Below, piece after piece: positions 44,980-53,413 of a DNA stretch of 54,912 nt. The stretch is from Gammaproteobacteria bacterium. GTDB lineage: Bacteria; Pseudomonadota; Gammaproteobacteria; Steroidobacterales; UBA11654. Every line of letters starts with the position of its first letter. The stretch's first letter is position 1. The stretch is taken from the NCBI GenBank assembly GCA_029244925.1, contig JAQWQE010000001.1:1-54912 (forward strand), given 5' to 3'. The translations under genes and the position numbers were made by a program. Below the pieces are notes generated by a model. That model saw nothing but the letters and a program-made list of their open reading frames with translations. It was not told the DNA's origin and made no database searches.

Positions 44980-45951
44980 CTAAATTTCAGATTTATAATT
45001 AGATATTTTATAGTATATATCCATCATCCTCTTTTGCTCATTTACAGTACAAAAACTTTCAATCTCATTTTTAAGAAACGCTTCCACCTGTCTATAAAGT
45101 CCGGGCTTAAATTCAATATCTAACTCATCATCTATTTCTGCGAGCTCTATTTCTACAGAGCCCTTTTCTTGCACATACAATTTTTCCATAGGTCTAAGTA
45201 TTAACCTATGGTTTTTTGTAAGTATTTCCACTCCCCACCTACCGGGTGCACTCCAGTCAGCATGATAGGAAAATATGGCATTATTGATTGTTTTTCCAGA
45301 TCCTGAGAAAGAGGATGCTGCAGGATGCCAGCTAAGCTCTCCCTCTCCATTTGAAACTGTATTTATAAAATTTGGTGATCCACCTAAATAGAATGCTAAG
45401 TCCACAACATGAGATGAGTTATTGATGAACCATTTTTGCATTTCAGATTTCTCTTTATCGAGATTTTTGATTACGTGTGACCATTCAGTAAATTCAAAAG
45501 TAAAACTAGATACACCGCCATCCTGGACAATAATGTCTTTTGCTTTTGTTACAGAGGAATAAAAACGTCTATTATATGCAACATAAGCATTTACATTATT
45601 TTTAGTCGCCAAACGATCAAGTAAATTTATCTCTTTAAGAGTTTGCGCGCCAGGCTTCTCTATCAATATTTTCTTGACTCCTCCTCTAATCAATATTTCA
45701 GAGATACTCATAAGATTTGAAATATTTACGGCTACGATTGCATAATCTGGAATTTCCTTATTTTTTTGGAAATATTTTTTTAAGCCTCCTGAGAACACTT
45801 TATGATCTGTTTCTTCTTCAAAAGATTCTGCTGACTCTTTTCTTCTACAAACAATATCGATACTAATATCAAGACTATTCATAACCCTAAGATAATCTTT
45901 AGACATCTGGCCGGCACCAATCAATAATACTTTTTTGTTATGTGATTGCAC
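44980..45951 (-). CDS. Gfo/Idh/MocA-like oxidoreductase
   Basis: A 323-residue protein with LLIGAGQMSKDY (cofactor loop), KILIEKPGAQ (EKP motif), YNRRFYSSVTKAK and NNSSHVVDLAFYLGG (substrate-side His and Asp). I chose the GTG at 45951 because AGAAGG is nine bases upstream and the protein then begins just before the first Rossmann strand; further upstream ATG and TTG codons would add up to 11 residues and lie deeper within the preceding gene. It overlaps that gene by 14 bases. Substrate unknown; the block suggests a cyclitol or keto-sugar. Confidence 0.82.
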   Translation of the reverse strand: MQSHNKKVLLIGAGQMSKDYLRVMNSLDISIDIVCRRKESAESFEEETDHKVFSGGLKKYFQKNKEIPDYAIVAVNISNLMSISEILIRGGVKKILIEKPGAQTLKEINLLDRLATKNNVNAYVAYNRRFYSSVTKAKDIIVQDGGVSSFTFEFTEWSHVIKNLDKEKSEMQKWFINNSSHVVDLAFYLGGSPNFINTVSNGEGELSWHPAASSFSGSGKTINNAIFSYHADWSAPGRWGVEILTKNHRLILRPMEKLYVQEKGSVEIELAEIDDELDIEFKPGLYRQVEAFLKNEIESFCTVNEQKRMMDIYYKISNYKSEI

Positions 45952-46930
45952 AAATATCAACCTTCTCATCATTAACACTTTCAATATGAGGTATAAGTGA
46001 ATTAATGAGTAATTTATGGATCTCTGATGATTCTTCGAAAGGAGTCAATCCAATTTCTTCCTTCTTGAAGAGATTCTCAGCTAAAGCACTTGTCAATTCA
46101 CTTTGAAATGGAATATACATTTGGTGAGTAGTTTTTCTAGAGCCTTTTTTCTGATTTTCTAACTCTAAGGTATACACACGTTTTCCTTCATCAATGGAGA
46201 TTGAGAAATCCTCTCCCTCAATCCTAATAAATATACCTAAATCTTTTTCTGATCGAATAGAAGCCAAAGATAGGTTATTGCCATTCTGGTAAGTCGCCTC
46301 AAGCTTTCCAGTGAACTCGATGAAACCCTTCCTCTTTGATCTTAATATCTGTTTATCTAGTTGCGAGCTATCAATTTTCAATAGACTTGATCCTGTTAAC
46401 CACGAGAAATGATCAAGAAAGTGAATAGCGTTACATCCTAGGCCCCATATTCCTCCTGTAAGTACATAATTAATCTTTGATTTCTTTGACAAGAAATCTT
46501 TTATTGCAAAATAGTCTTTCCAGATTCTTCTTGGACAATTGACCCATGCTTCAGTTTGGGCTGATTTCAAAAGTTTTGAGCACAATTGATAATCACGAAT
46601 TTTTTGAAAGAGAACTTTCTCAAGAATTAAGTACTTAACCTCCTTCTCTTCAAGGAGCAACCTTATAACATCGATTCTAACATCTGAATTTGTTGCAATA
46701 ACAACCAAATCTAAATAATTAGGCAGATCTTGAATTGTTTTTACAAAATTTAGTTTATTTAGTTTATGGTTATGCTCTAATTCACTGACTCTATTTCTAC
46801 CGAGAATCAATGCGTCTTCACTGGGATCAACAGCAAAAAGGTTGAGATCAAAGCTAGCTCTATACAAAGACTGCAGATGCCTGCTTCCGAGTTCTCCAAT
46901 TCCTATTACGGCGATGTTTTTAATGGACAA
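45938..46930 (-). CDS. Gfo/Idh/MocA-like protein with altered EKP motif
   Basis: A 330-residue protein with the N-terminal VIGIGELGSRHLQSL cofactor loop and GCNAIHFLDHFSWLTG in the middle. At the position of the conserved EKP (catalytic Lys) it reads LILEKVLF: Lys is retained but Pro is lost, a departure from most family members. The start appears to be TTG at 46930; no ATG/GTG/TTG alternative is available before the first Rossmann strand and no ribosome site is visible. It is the first gene after a 42-base gap following the PtmA-like gene. Confidence 0.78.
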   Translation of the reverse strand: MSIKNIAVIGIGELGSRHLQSLYRASFDLNLFAVDPSEDALILGRNRVSELEHNHKLNKLNFVKTIQDLPNYLDLVVIATNSDVRIDVIRLLLEEKEVKYLILEKVLFQKIRDYQLCSKLLKSAQTEAWVNCPRRIWKDYFAIKDFLSKKSKINYVLTGGIWGLGCNAIHFLDHFSWLTGSSLLKIDSSQLDKQILRSKRKGFIEFTGKLEATYQNGNNLSLASIRSEKDLGIFIRIEGEDFSISIDEGKRVYTLELENQKKGSRKTTHQMYIPFQSELTSALAENLFKKEEIGLTPFEESSEIHKLLINSLIPHIESVNDEKVDICAIT

Positions 46931-46972
46931 ATTAAAAAATATTACTTAAAAGTTCAAATTATTTAGGATGAT

Positions 46973-47728
46973 CTAGAGGCCCCATCCATCATCAACTATT
47001 ATATTCTGACCATGGATAAAAGTTGAATCTTCAGACAAAAGAAATAACAACGTACCACAAAGATCCTTTGCATCTAACATGCCCTTTGTATTACAAGACT
47101 CATTGTATTTTGAAACAAATGATCTGGGTTGATTGTCTTCTATGCCTCCAGGGCTTATAGAGTTTATCCTTATGTTGTCTCTTCCACAGTATTTTGACAA
47201 ATATTTTGTGATTGATATTATTCCTGACTTTATTGCAGCATATTCAATTGGTGAAACCATATTTGTGCCAGAATAATGTTCAAATTTTGGAGAATAAACT
47301 CCCTGAATTGAGGAGATATGCACCAAGCTTCCATACCCCTGGCTTTTGAAGAAATCAATAATCTGCTGCGAGAAAAGTATTGCTCCTCCCAATTGGGCAA
47401 ATAAATCTTCCTTAAGGTTTTCTGGACGAATATCCTCAAATTTAGCGCCCCAACCTTTTGATATAGGGTATGCACTATGAACGGCGGAATCAATCTTCCC
47501 ATATTTTGATTTAGCCAGTTTGATGGATTCTACAATTGAGTTTGAATCTGTAGTATCCAGCGAAACAAAGTATGCATTTTTAGATCCTAATTCATCCTGC
47601 AAAGCCATTCCCCTCTCTTCAGAGATATCCCCAATGACGACTTTACCGTCATTTTCAACTATTGACCTGCAAAAAGCAGAGCCTATCCTCCCTGCACCGC
47701 CTGAAATTAGTGTTACAGTTTCTTTCAT
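46973..47728 (-). CDS. PtmA-like short-chain dehydrogenase of the nonulosonate module
   Basis: A 251-residue SDR. Visible: TLISGGAGRIGSAFC, HISSIQGVYSPKFEHY, SPIEYAAIKSGIISITKYL (Tyr-x3-Lys) and GGIEDNQPRSFV. The combination of GVYSPKFEHY and SPIEYAAIKSG closely follows PtmA proteins, which sit next to the CMP-legionaminate synthetase in Campylobacter and other loci. I chose the ATG at 47728 because the first beta strand starts five codons later; a GTG at 47743 would overlap legF. PtmA's exact reaction is not settled in the literature I know. Confidence 0.85.
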   Translation of the reverse strand: MKETVTLISGGAGRIGSAFCRSIVENDGKVVIGDISEERGMALQDELGSKNAYFVSLDTTDSNSIVESIKLAKSKYGKIDSAVHSAYPISKGWGAKFEDIRPENLKEDLFAQLGGAILFSQQIIDFFKSQGYGSLVHISSIQGVYSPKFEHYSGTNMVSPIEYAAIKSGIISITKYLSKYCGRDNIRINSISPGGIEDNQPRSFVSKYNESCNTKGMLDAKDLCGTLLFLLSEDSTFIHGQNIIVDDGWGL

Positions 47729-47732
47729 CTTA

Positions 47733-48419
47733 TTAGAGCCCACTTTTGAGTACCATCTCTGCTACTAGAAAATCCAATTTATCATCAATATCAATTGATC
47801 TTTCTTTGGGAATCTTAACAGCTTTGACCTTGCCTTCAAAAATATTAGTGCAGGATAAAATAAATTCTGGTCTCGAAACATAACATACCGTTGTTACATC
47901 AAAAGTTTTAGGGACATCTTGTCTTCTTGAGAAGGTGTCACTCTCTGAAGTAAATAATTTTGCATCATCATTATCATCTATTGTGATCATATTAAAATAT
48001 GGACTTCTCGCAGACTCAGTAGCTGTGATTACAACATCGGTTGACTCATCAAATAAATCCATACATGCTTTTATATCGGATGCTTTTCTTAATGGTGCTG
48101 TTGTTGGTATAGATACAAATTTACTACAAATATTTTCCCTTGAATTAACTGACTGAATCGCATGCTTCCATGAATATATTTCTGGTGAGTCATCTTTTGC
48201 TAGCTCGGAGGGCCTATTAATTACATTAACCCTTGCACTTCTTGCTATGGAGGCAATTTCCTCATCATCTGTTGAAACATAAATATCTTCTATTTCATCA
48301 ATCTCTTTGGCTACATCAATTGAATGCCTCAATAAAGGCTTTCCATCTAGTTCCATTATATTTTTTCTAGGAAGACCCTTGGATCCTCCTCGTGCAAATA
48401 TAAATGCTATCGTACTCAT
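47733..48419 (-). CDS. legF: CMP-legionaminic acid synthetase-like cytidylyltransferase
   Basis: A 228-residue NeuA-family enzyme that activates a nonulosonic acid with CTP. Motifs: IFARGGSKGLPRKNIMELDGKPL, VSIPTTAPLRKASDI and IDIDDKLDFLVAE at the end. Length and the lack of a second domain fit LegF/PtmB, not the bifunctional NeuA. Neighbours LegG, LegI and PtmA support the legionaminic rather than the sialic acid pathway. It follows the Gfo/Idh gene by 34 bases and is followed by ptmA four bases on. Confidence 0.88.
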   Translation of the reverse strand: MSTIAFIFARGGSKGLPRKNIMELDGKPLLRHSIDVAKEIDEIEDIYVSTDDEEIASIARSARVNVINRPSELAKDDSPEIYSWKHAIQSVNSRENICSKFVSIPTTAPLRKASDIKACMDLFDESTDVVITATESARSPYFNMITIDDNDDAKLFTSESDTFSRRQDVPKTFDVTTVCYVSRPEFILSCTNIFEGKVKAVKIPKERSIDIDDKLDFLVAEMVLKSGL

Positions 48420-48453
48420 AATTTGATATTAGTGCTTTTGAGAAAAATCATTT

Positions 48454-49467
48454 TCAAGACTTTATAAATTCTGTCTTTGCTTTGCTGGAAGATCTTCTAA
48501 TTGCATCAATTACATGCATAGTATTCAAAGCGGAACTACCAGAAATTAGTGGCTCTTTATCATGATCAATACAATCCAAAAAATGTGAAAGCTCTTTTCT
48601 ATATGATCCATTCCTTGGATGCTTCTCTCTATATATTGTTTCCCAACATTCATTAGAAGCAGAGTATAAGCTGACCGAGTTATCAATTGCATTCCATTTT
48701 ATCGTGCCTTTTTCGCCAATCACAATGCAGTGTCGAATAGGATCTAACCTAAAGAGATCAAGGTTAACACTAGCAAGAAAATCTTTGCCGCTAAAACCAA
48801 TGATGCATTTGGCAGAATCCTCAACATCAATATCCAAATTACTGTTCTTATCCACTGCGCCTGTTACTCTATCGATTTCACCAAATATCCATGAGAGATA
48901 ATCAAATTCATGGCTTAGTTCAAGCAGAACTCCACCACCTAATTCCTTTCTGGCACTGACACTGTTTTCGTAATCAATACCATTCCTCCAAGATTTTAAA
49001 TTCTGACCAACCTCTGCAGTAACTGAAAATATTTGACCGACCAAGGAGTCATCTACCTTCTGCTTAAAAAAATTAAGAGATTCCATAAACCTTAAGTTAT
49101 ATCCGACCATTAACTTTATATTCCTACTAGCTGCTAAACTTATTAAGCTTTGCACATCATCTGAAGAAGAAGATATTGGCTTCTCTATGAGTACATGAAT
49201 ATCCTCATTCACCAACTTAATAGCAGTCTCAACATGAAAAGGTGAAGGATTACATATGACTGCAAAGTCTGGGCTAAAAGAAATTGCTTCTGCTAAATTA
49301 TTTGTAATCCTGATATCCAATCCCACTCCAGAAGGATCAAGACTCTTATGGCGGCATACAATGACTTTAATGCTTGGATCAATCTCTTTTATGACCTCAA
49401 TATGCCTCCTTCCAATGCTACCTAAACCAACAACCAAAGCAGTTCTTTGTTTAGAGTTCTTAGACAT
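48454..49467 (-). CDS. Gfo/Idh/MocA-family oxidoreductase of the nonulosonate module
   Basis: A 337-residue enzyme with LVVGLGSIGRRHIEV (cofactor loop), HVLIEKPISSS (EKP motif), MVGYNLRFMESL and GGGVLLELSHEFDYLSWIFG. A homologue at this position, between the CBS-nucleotidyltransferase and the cytidylyltransferase, is common in legionaminic-type loci. I chose the ATG at 49467, which overlaps the PtmE-like stop by eight bases and begins close to the first Rossmann strand; upstream in-frame codons up to 49557 would add 30 unlikely residues. Confidence 0.85.
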   Translation of the reverse strand: MSKNSKQRTALVVGLGSIGRRHIEVIKEIDPSIKVIVCRHKSLDPSGVGLDIRITNNLAEAISFSPDFAVICNPSPFHVETAIKLVNEDIHVLIEKPISSSSDDVQSLISLAASRNIKLMVGYNLRFMESLNFFKQKVDDSLVGQIFSVTAEVGQNLKSWRNGIDYENSVSARKELGGGVLLELSHEFDYLSWIFGEIDRVTGAVDKNSNLDIDVEDSAKCIIGFSGKDFLASVNLDLFRLDPIRHCIVIGEKGTIKWNAIDNSVSLYSASNECWETIYREKHPRNGSYRKELSHFLDCIDHDKEPLISGSSALNTMHVIDAIRRSSSKAKTEFIKS

Positions 49468-50506
49468 CCTTTCCATTTGCCTGTTTAGCCTTTTCAAGTT
49501 CTGATAGTCTTCCGATATCAAGCCATTTTTCATAGAGTGGAAACACATTAATTCCATCCTCTAGATTAATTCTTCGCTCTAACAAATCAGTCATATCAAG
49601 ATAACTAGATTCAGAAAGTTGACCTGGTACCTCAGGATCTATTACATAAATACCTGCATTAACAAAAAATTTATGCGTTGGCTTCTCAATAATTCTCTTA
49701 ACTTTTGATTTCTCTGCTTCGACAACACCATAGGGGACCTGAAAGTCATATTCAACAACGCATACTGTCATCTTGCTATTTGCTAAGTTATGGTTATCCA
49801 ATAAACTATCAAAGCGAAGGTCTGTGACTAGATCACCATTCATTAAAATCAGAGGTAAGTCAGAAAAATTCTTGGGTAGAAGTGTAAGAACCCCTGCTGT
49901 CCCCAATGGTTCCTTCTCATCAATATAATCTATATTTACTTCCCAGTCTGAACCATCTTTAAAATAATCCTTAAACATCTCTGATTTGTAATGTGTGGAT
50001 ATATAAAAGTTATAAAAACCAAAGTCTGAAAGCCTTTTTATCAGGGTTTCTAAAATAGGTTCGGTGCCAACTTTTAGTAAAGGTTTTGGTGTATCCTCAG
50101 TTAAAGGGAGTAACCTTTTTCCAAGCCCACCTGCCATCAAGATTATAGGATTATCTATTTTAGGCTTCTGAAGTATTTCATGGATTGTTTCTAGACCACT
50201 TAATACTCCATCTGAATTAATAATTGGTATTGCGAGAATATTTTCCTGATGCATTTTTTCTAGGATGCTTTCTTTGCTTTCAGTAAGTTGTGCAGTTAAG
50301 GGTTTTGGGTTCATAATTTCCAGAACATTTGTGTTCATATCCCTATTCTCCAGTAACGCCCTTCTGATATCGCCATCAGTTACTATTCCCAATAGTTTAA
50401 AGCTTTCATCAACAACAGCGACTATTCTCATTCCACCTGTATTTAGAATAGAGATTACTTCCCGAAGATTATTCTCAGGCTTAGAAATTATGTTTGAAAG
50501 TTTCAT
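49460..50506 (-). CDS. PtmE-like CBS-domain sugar-1-phosphate nucleotidyltransferase
   Basis: A 348-residue protein. Residues 1-115 hold two CBS repeats (IVAVVDESFKLLGIVTDGDIRR and LAIPIINSDGVLSGLETI), and residues 119-345 a nucleotidyltransferase with LMAGGLGKRLLPLTEDTPKP, MNGDLVTDL and a terminal EKWLDIGR. PtmE in Campylobacter is reported to make GDP-glucosamine for the legionaminic route, and this matches its architecture. The CBS pair probably senses adenine nucleotides. It lies 22 bases after the NeuD-like gene. Confidence 0.88.
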   Translation of the reverse strand: MKLSNIISKPENNLREVISILNTGGMRIVAVVDESFKLLGIVTDGDIRRALLENRDMNTNVLEIMNPKPLTAQLTESKESILEKMHQENILAIPIINSDGVLSGLETIHEILQKPKIDNPIILMAGGLGKRLLPLTEDTPKPLLKVGTEPILETLIKRLSDFGFYNFYISTHYKSEMFKDYFKDGSDWEVNIDYIDEKEPLGTAGVLTLLPKNFSDLPLILMNGDLVTDLRFDSLLDNHNLANSKMTVCVVEYDFQVPYGVVEAEKSKVKRIIEKPTHKFFVNAGIYVIDPEVPGQLSESSYLDMTDLLERRINLEDGINVFPLYEKWLDIGRLSELEKAKQANGKDV

Positions 50507-50528
50507 ATTTTCTGAATTTGAAGCTTAT

Positions 50529-51155
50529 CTACTTACCTAATATGTATCTTGTATTAGGCTCGATATCCTTATATATGACAGAACCCGCCGCTACTGTTAC
50601 GTTATCACCTATTTTGATATTTTGTATTATGCAACTTCCTGTCCCAATATGCACGTTATTGCCAATTGTTACTCCGCCACTTAAAACGGTGCCTGGTGCT
50701 ATATGACAGCTGTTACCGATAGTACAGTTATGATCAATTATCGATCCGGTATTTATTATTGAATCACAGCCAATATGAGTTCCATGCTGAACAACAGAAC
50801 CATTCATAATTTGGACGCCATTTCCAATGGAAATATTGTTTGTTAATGAGGCATTTGGATGAACTAAAGTCATAAATTCAAAACCTTTCTCTCTAAATTT
50901 CTCTGAAATTAACCATCTTTCTTGACGACCTGGCAATGATCCAATTCCATTTACAAGAATTGCCTCCTCATGAGAAAAATTATCAATATAATCATCATTG
51001 CCTATTACTTCTAAGCCAAAGCATTTCGATCCAATCTTCCTTGAGTTATCAAGAATCCCCAATAACTCAACGTCTAATTGCTCTAAGATATCAATTAGTA
51101 CTCCTGAGTGACCTCCCGATCCTAAAACTAAAATGTTAGTTCTTCCACCTCTCAT
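50529..51155 (-). CDS. NeuD/PglD/LegH-like hexapeptide acetyltransferase
   Basis: A 208-residue left-handed beta-helix protein. The N-terminal NILVLGSGGHSGVLIDIL is the nucleotide-sugar-binding Rossmann-like part of PglD/NeuD enzymes, and residues about 95-205 contain many hexapeptide turns (ISIGNGVQIM, IDHNCTIGNSCHIAPGT, VTIGNNVHIGTGS). His in VIDHNCTIG-like context is the probable catalytic base. In the legionaminic pathway LegH acetylates the 4-amino group made by LegC; sialic acid O-acetylation (NeuD) is the alternative. It overlaps legI by four bases (ATGA). Confidence 0.88.
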   Translation of the reverse strand: MRGGRTNILVLGSGGHSGVLIDILEQLDVELLGILDNSRKIGSKCFGLEVIGNDDYIDNFSHEEAILVNGIGSLPGRQERWLISEKFREKGFEFMTLVHPNASLTNNISIGNGVQIMNGSVVQHGTHIGCDSIINTGSIIDHNCTIGNSCHIAPGTVLSGGVTIGNNVHIGTGSCIIQNIKIGDNVTVAAGSVIYKDIEPNTRYILGK

Positions 51156-52237
51156 AATTTTATTGTTTCATCCTTGGCAAAATCCTTTGGTGCTCTCTTG
51201 CCCAATATCTTCCAGTATTCCATTGGAGAAATACCCGTGCCTGGCCTTTTTATAGTAATATTATTGGTTGTAAATTCTTCGCCTTTCTTTATAGATTGAA
51301 ATGCAGTAATGCTTTTTCTAGCAATTATTAAATTCTTCTTTTCGGAGGGCATTAATCTCTTTATTCCATCACCCAACATTTGTTCAGTTAGTCTTATATT
51401 TTGAACCATCTGTTTAAGCTCTATGGGCTCAAGTGAGGCTTTATGATCCGGGCCTTCCAATTCTTTATCTAAAGTAAAATGCTTTTCAATTATTGTTGCA
51501 CCAAATGCAACAGCAACTAATGGAGCCAGGATACCATCTGTATGATCGGAGTAACCAACCTTGATATTAAGTGAATCTCTTAAGGTTTTGATAGCAGATA
51601 AATTTGCCTCCTCAATAGGAGCTGGATACTCAGTCATGCAATGCATCAATGTGATTTTTTCTAGAAGAGACTTATAATTTAATGACTCTTCGAAACACTC
51701 CTTAAATATATCAATAGAGGGATCAGGCATTTTTTTCTCATTGCTTAAGAAGCCATATATCAATGAACCTATTGCTAACTCTATTTCCTCCAGGGAGGAC
51801 ATACCGGTTGATATGATTATGTTACAACCAGTTTTTGCGAACTCAATAAGAAGTGGCCCATTTGTTAACTCTCCAGATGGGATCTTAAGTGTTTTGAGAT
51901 GCATCCTCTTTGTCAGAAAATTAAGACTTCCTAAATCAAAAGGGGTGGAAAGAAAATCAATTTCTTTATCCAAGCAATATTTCTGAAGATCAAGATGAGC
52001 ATCCTGATCTAATTCAAGTTTACTGAGCATATCAAATTGTTTAAGTTCTTCGCCTGAAGTATTTTTCTGATATTCAGCAAGCTCTGCATCTTTGGTAACT
52101 AGGTCTTCAGCTCTAAATGTTTGAAATTTCACAGCATCAATGTCTGCCTCAGCAGCAACATCAATAAGCTTCTTTGCCATCTCTATATCACCATTATGGT
52201 TAACTCCTGCTTCTCCAATTATGTAAGTCATTTTCAT
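51152..52237 (-). CDS. legI: legionaminic acid synthase-like (NeuB family)
   Basis: A 361-residue enzyme condensing a 2,4-diacetamido-6-deoxyhexose with phosphoenolpyruvate to a nine-carbon acid. Seen: IIGEAGVNHNGDIEMAK, DAVKFQTFRAEDLVT, FLSTPFD, IPSGELTN, GYSDHTDGI and IIEKHFTLD (metal His), and the C-terminal SAF domain SITAFQSIKKGEEF...RAPKDF. Length and motifs fit LegI/PseI-type rather than standard NeuB, but only context (LegB, C, G, F) makes it legionaminic. Follows LegG by six bases. Confidence 0.9.
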   Translation of the reverse strand: MKMTYIIGEAGVNHNGDIEMAKKLIDVAAEADIDAVKFQTFRAEDLVTKDAELAEYQKNTSGEELKQFDMLSKLELDQDAHLDLQKYCLDKEIDFLSTPFDLGSLNFLTKRMHLKTLKIPSGELTNGPLLIEFAKTGCNIIISTGMSSLEEIELAIGSLIYGFLSNEKKMPDPSIDIFKECFEESLNYKSLLEKITLMHCMTEYPAPIEEANLSAIKTLRDSLNIKVGYSDHTDGILAPLVAVAFGATIIEKHFTLDKELEGPDHKASLEPIELKQMVQNIRLTEQMLGDGIKRLMPSEKKNLIIARKSITAFQSIKKGEEFTTNNITIKRPGTGISPMEYWKILGKRAPKDFAKDETIKL

Positions 52238-52243
52238 TTCTAT

Positions 52244-53413
52244 TTACTGCTCATGTAAGTCATAAAAGCTCTTTGCTTTACCAAAGTCACAATTACTCTT
52301 TTTTATCTCGTTAATAATTTTTTTTGAGGTCTCACCACCATCATATGGATTAGTGACATTCTTGTAGTCTTTATAAAATCCTTTTTCATAAATTTCTTCG
52401 ATAGCTTTTTTGATTTTTTCTGAATCAGTGCTTACATTAATAACTGATTCTGCACTAATTCTTCCTTCCTGCCTTCTTCCAATATTTATTGTAGGAATAT
52501 TAAAACTTGGAACCTCGATTATTCCACTGGAGGAGTTTCCAATGACTCCATCCACATAGGGTAGTAGTGATAAATAGTTCATTTGGCCCAATGAGCTATA
52601 GAGATATGCGTTTGGGTAGCTATTGACAAATTTCTCAATTTGATTATTTATTGTTATACCCCCGCTATCAGCATTTGCTTTTGTGAAAATAAAGTTTATG
52701 TCTCGAAAATCTTGTATTGCATGAAGCAATTGATTGATTTGTTCCTTTGGAGAAAGATCTTGATTTAGAGTTTCTGGATGATATGTGATTAATACGTTTT
52801 TATCCTTTAGCCTTAAATTGATTTTATTTTCTAAATTTTCTTTTGTGTATAGTTCTATTTTCTTTAATGCCTCTACTCCAGGGGCGCCATAGTTAAAAAC
52901 AAATTCGGGACTCTCGCCTAGCTGTATAACTCTTTTCCGATATTCTTCTGTCGAGACAAAATGCATCCTCGACATCTTTGTAATTGAATGTCTGAAAGCT
53001 TCATCATAAGCACCTTCTGTTTTCTCTCCCCCATGAATATGAGCAATGGGTATTCTTAAAATATACGCAGTATAAGAAGCTGAAAAAATTTCATAGCGAT
53101 CTCCTAGAACTAAGACTAAATCTGGCATCAACTCTTGGTATGCTTCAGCAAATTGGGTTGTGGAATCTGATATCGATTTTAGAATTCCTAATGATGACTC
53201 ATCGTCAGTAAGAATTCTCAGTTTCTTATTGATTCTGAAGCCATCCTGTTCAATTTCTTTAAATGTATTTCCGAAACTTTCAGAAAGGTGTGAGCCTGTA
53301 ACTATGAGCTGCAGGTCTAATTCATCACTTTTCGAGATCTCACTTATAGTTAACTTAAGCAAACCATATTCCGCTCTACTACCAGTGATTACACAAACCT
53401 TTTTAATGTTCAT
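52244..53413 (-). CDS. legG: hydrolysing UDP-sugar 2-epimerase, LegG/NeuC type
   Basis: A 389-residue hydrolysing epimerase that releases a free 2-epimerised sugar for condensation. Motifs: VITGSRAEYGLL, LVLGDRYEI, HIHGGEKTEGAYDEAFRHSITKMS and GNSSSGIIEVPSF. HGGEKTEGAYDE is typical of NeuC/LegG. The ATG at 53413 is used rather than a GTG five codons earlier, because family members start MKKICVVTGSRA-like; the ATG overlaps the aminotransferase stop by 11 bases. Confidence 0.9.
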   Translation of the reverse strand: MNIKKVCVITGSRAEYGLLKLTISEISKSDELDLQLIVTGSHLSESFGNTFKEIEQDGFRINKKLRILTDDESSLGILKSISDSTTQFAEAYQELMPDLVLVLGDRYEIFSASYTAYILRIPIAHIHGGEKTEGAYDEAFRHSITKMSRMHFVSTEEYRKRVIQLGESPEFVFNYGAPGVEALKKIELYTKENLENKINLRLKDKNVLITYHPETLNQDLSPKEQINQLLHAIQDFRDINFIFTKANADSGGITINNQIEKFVNSYPNAYLYSSLGQMNYLSLLPYVDGVIGNSSSGIIEVPSFNIPTINIGRRQEGRISAESVINVSTDSEKIKKAIEEIYEKGFYKDYKNVTNPYDGGETSKKIINEIKKSNCDFGKAKSFYDLHEQ

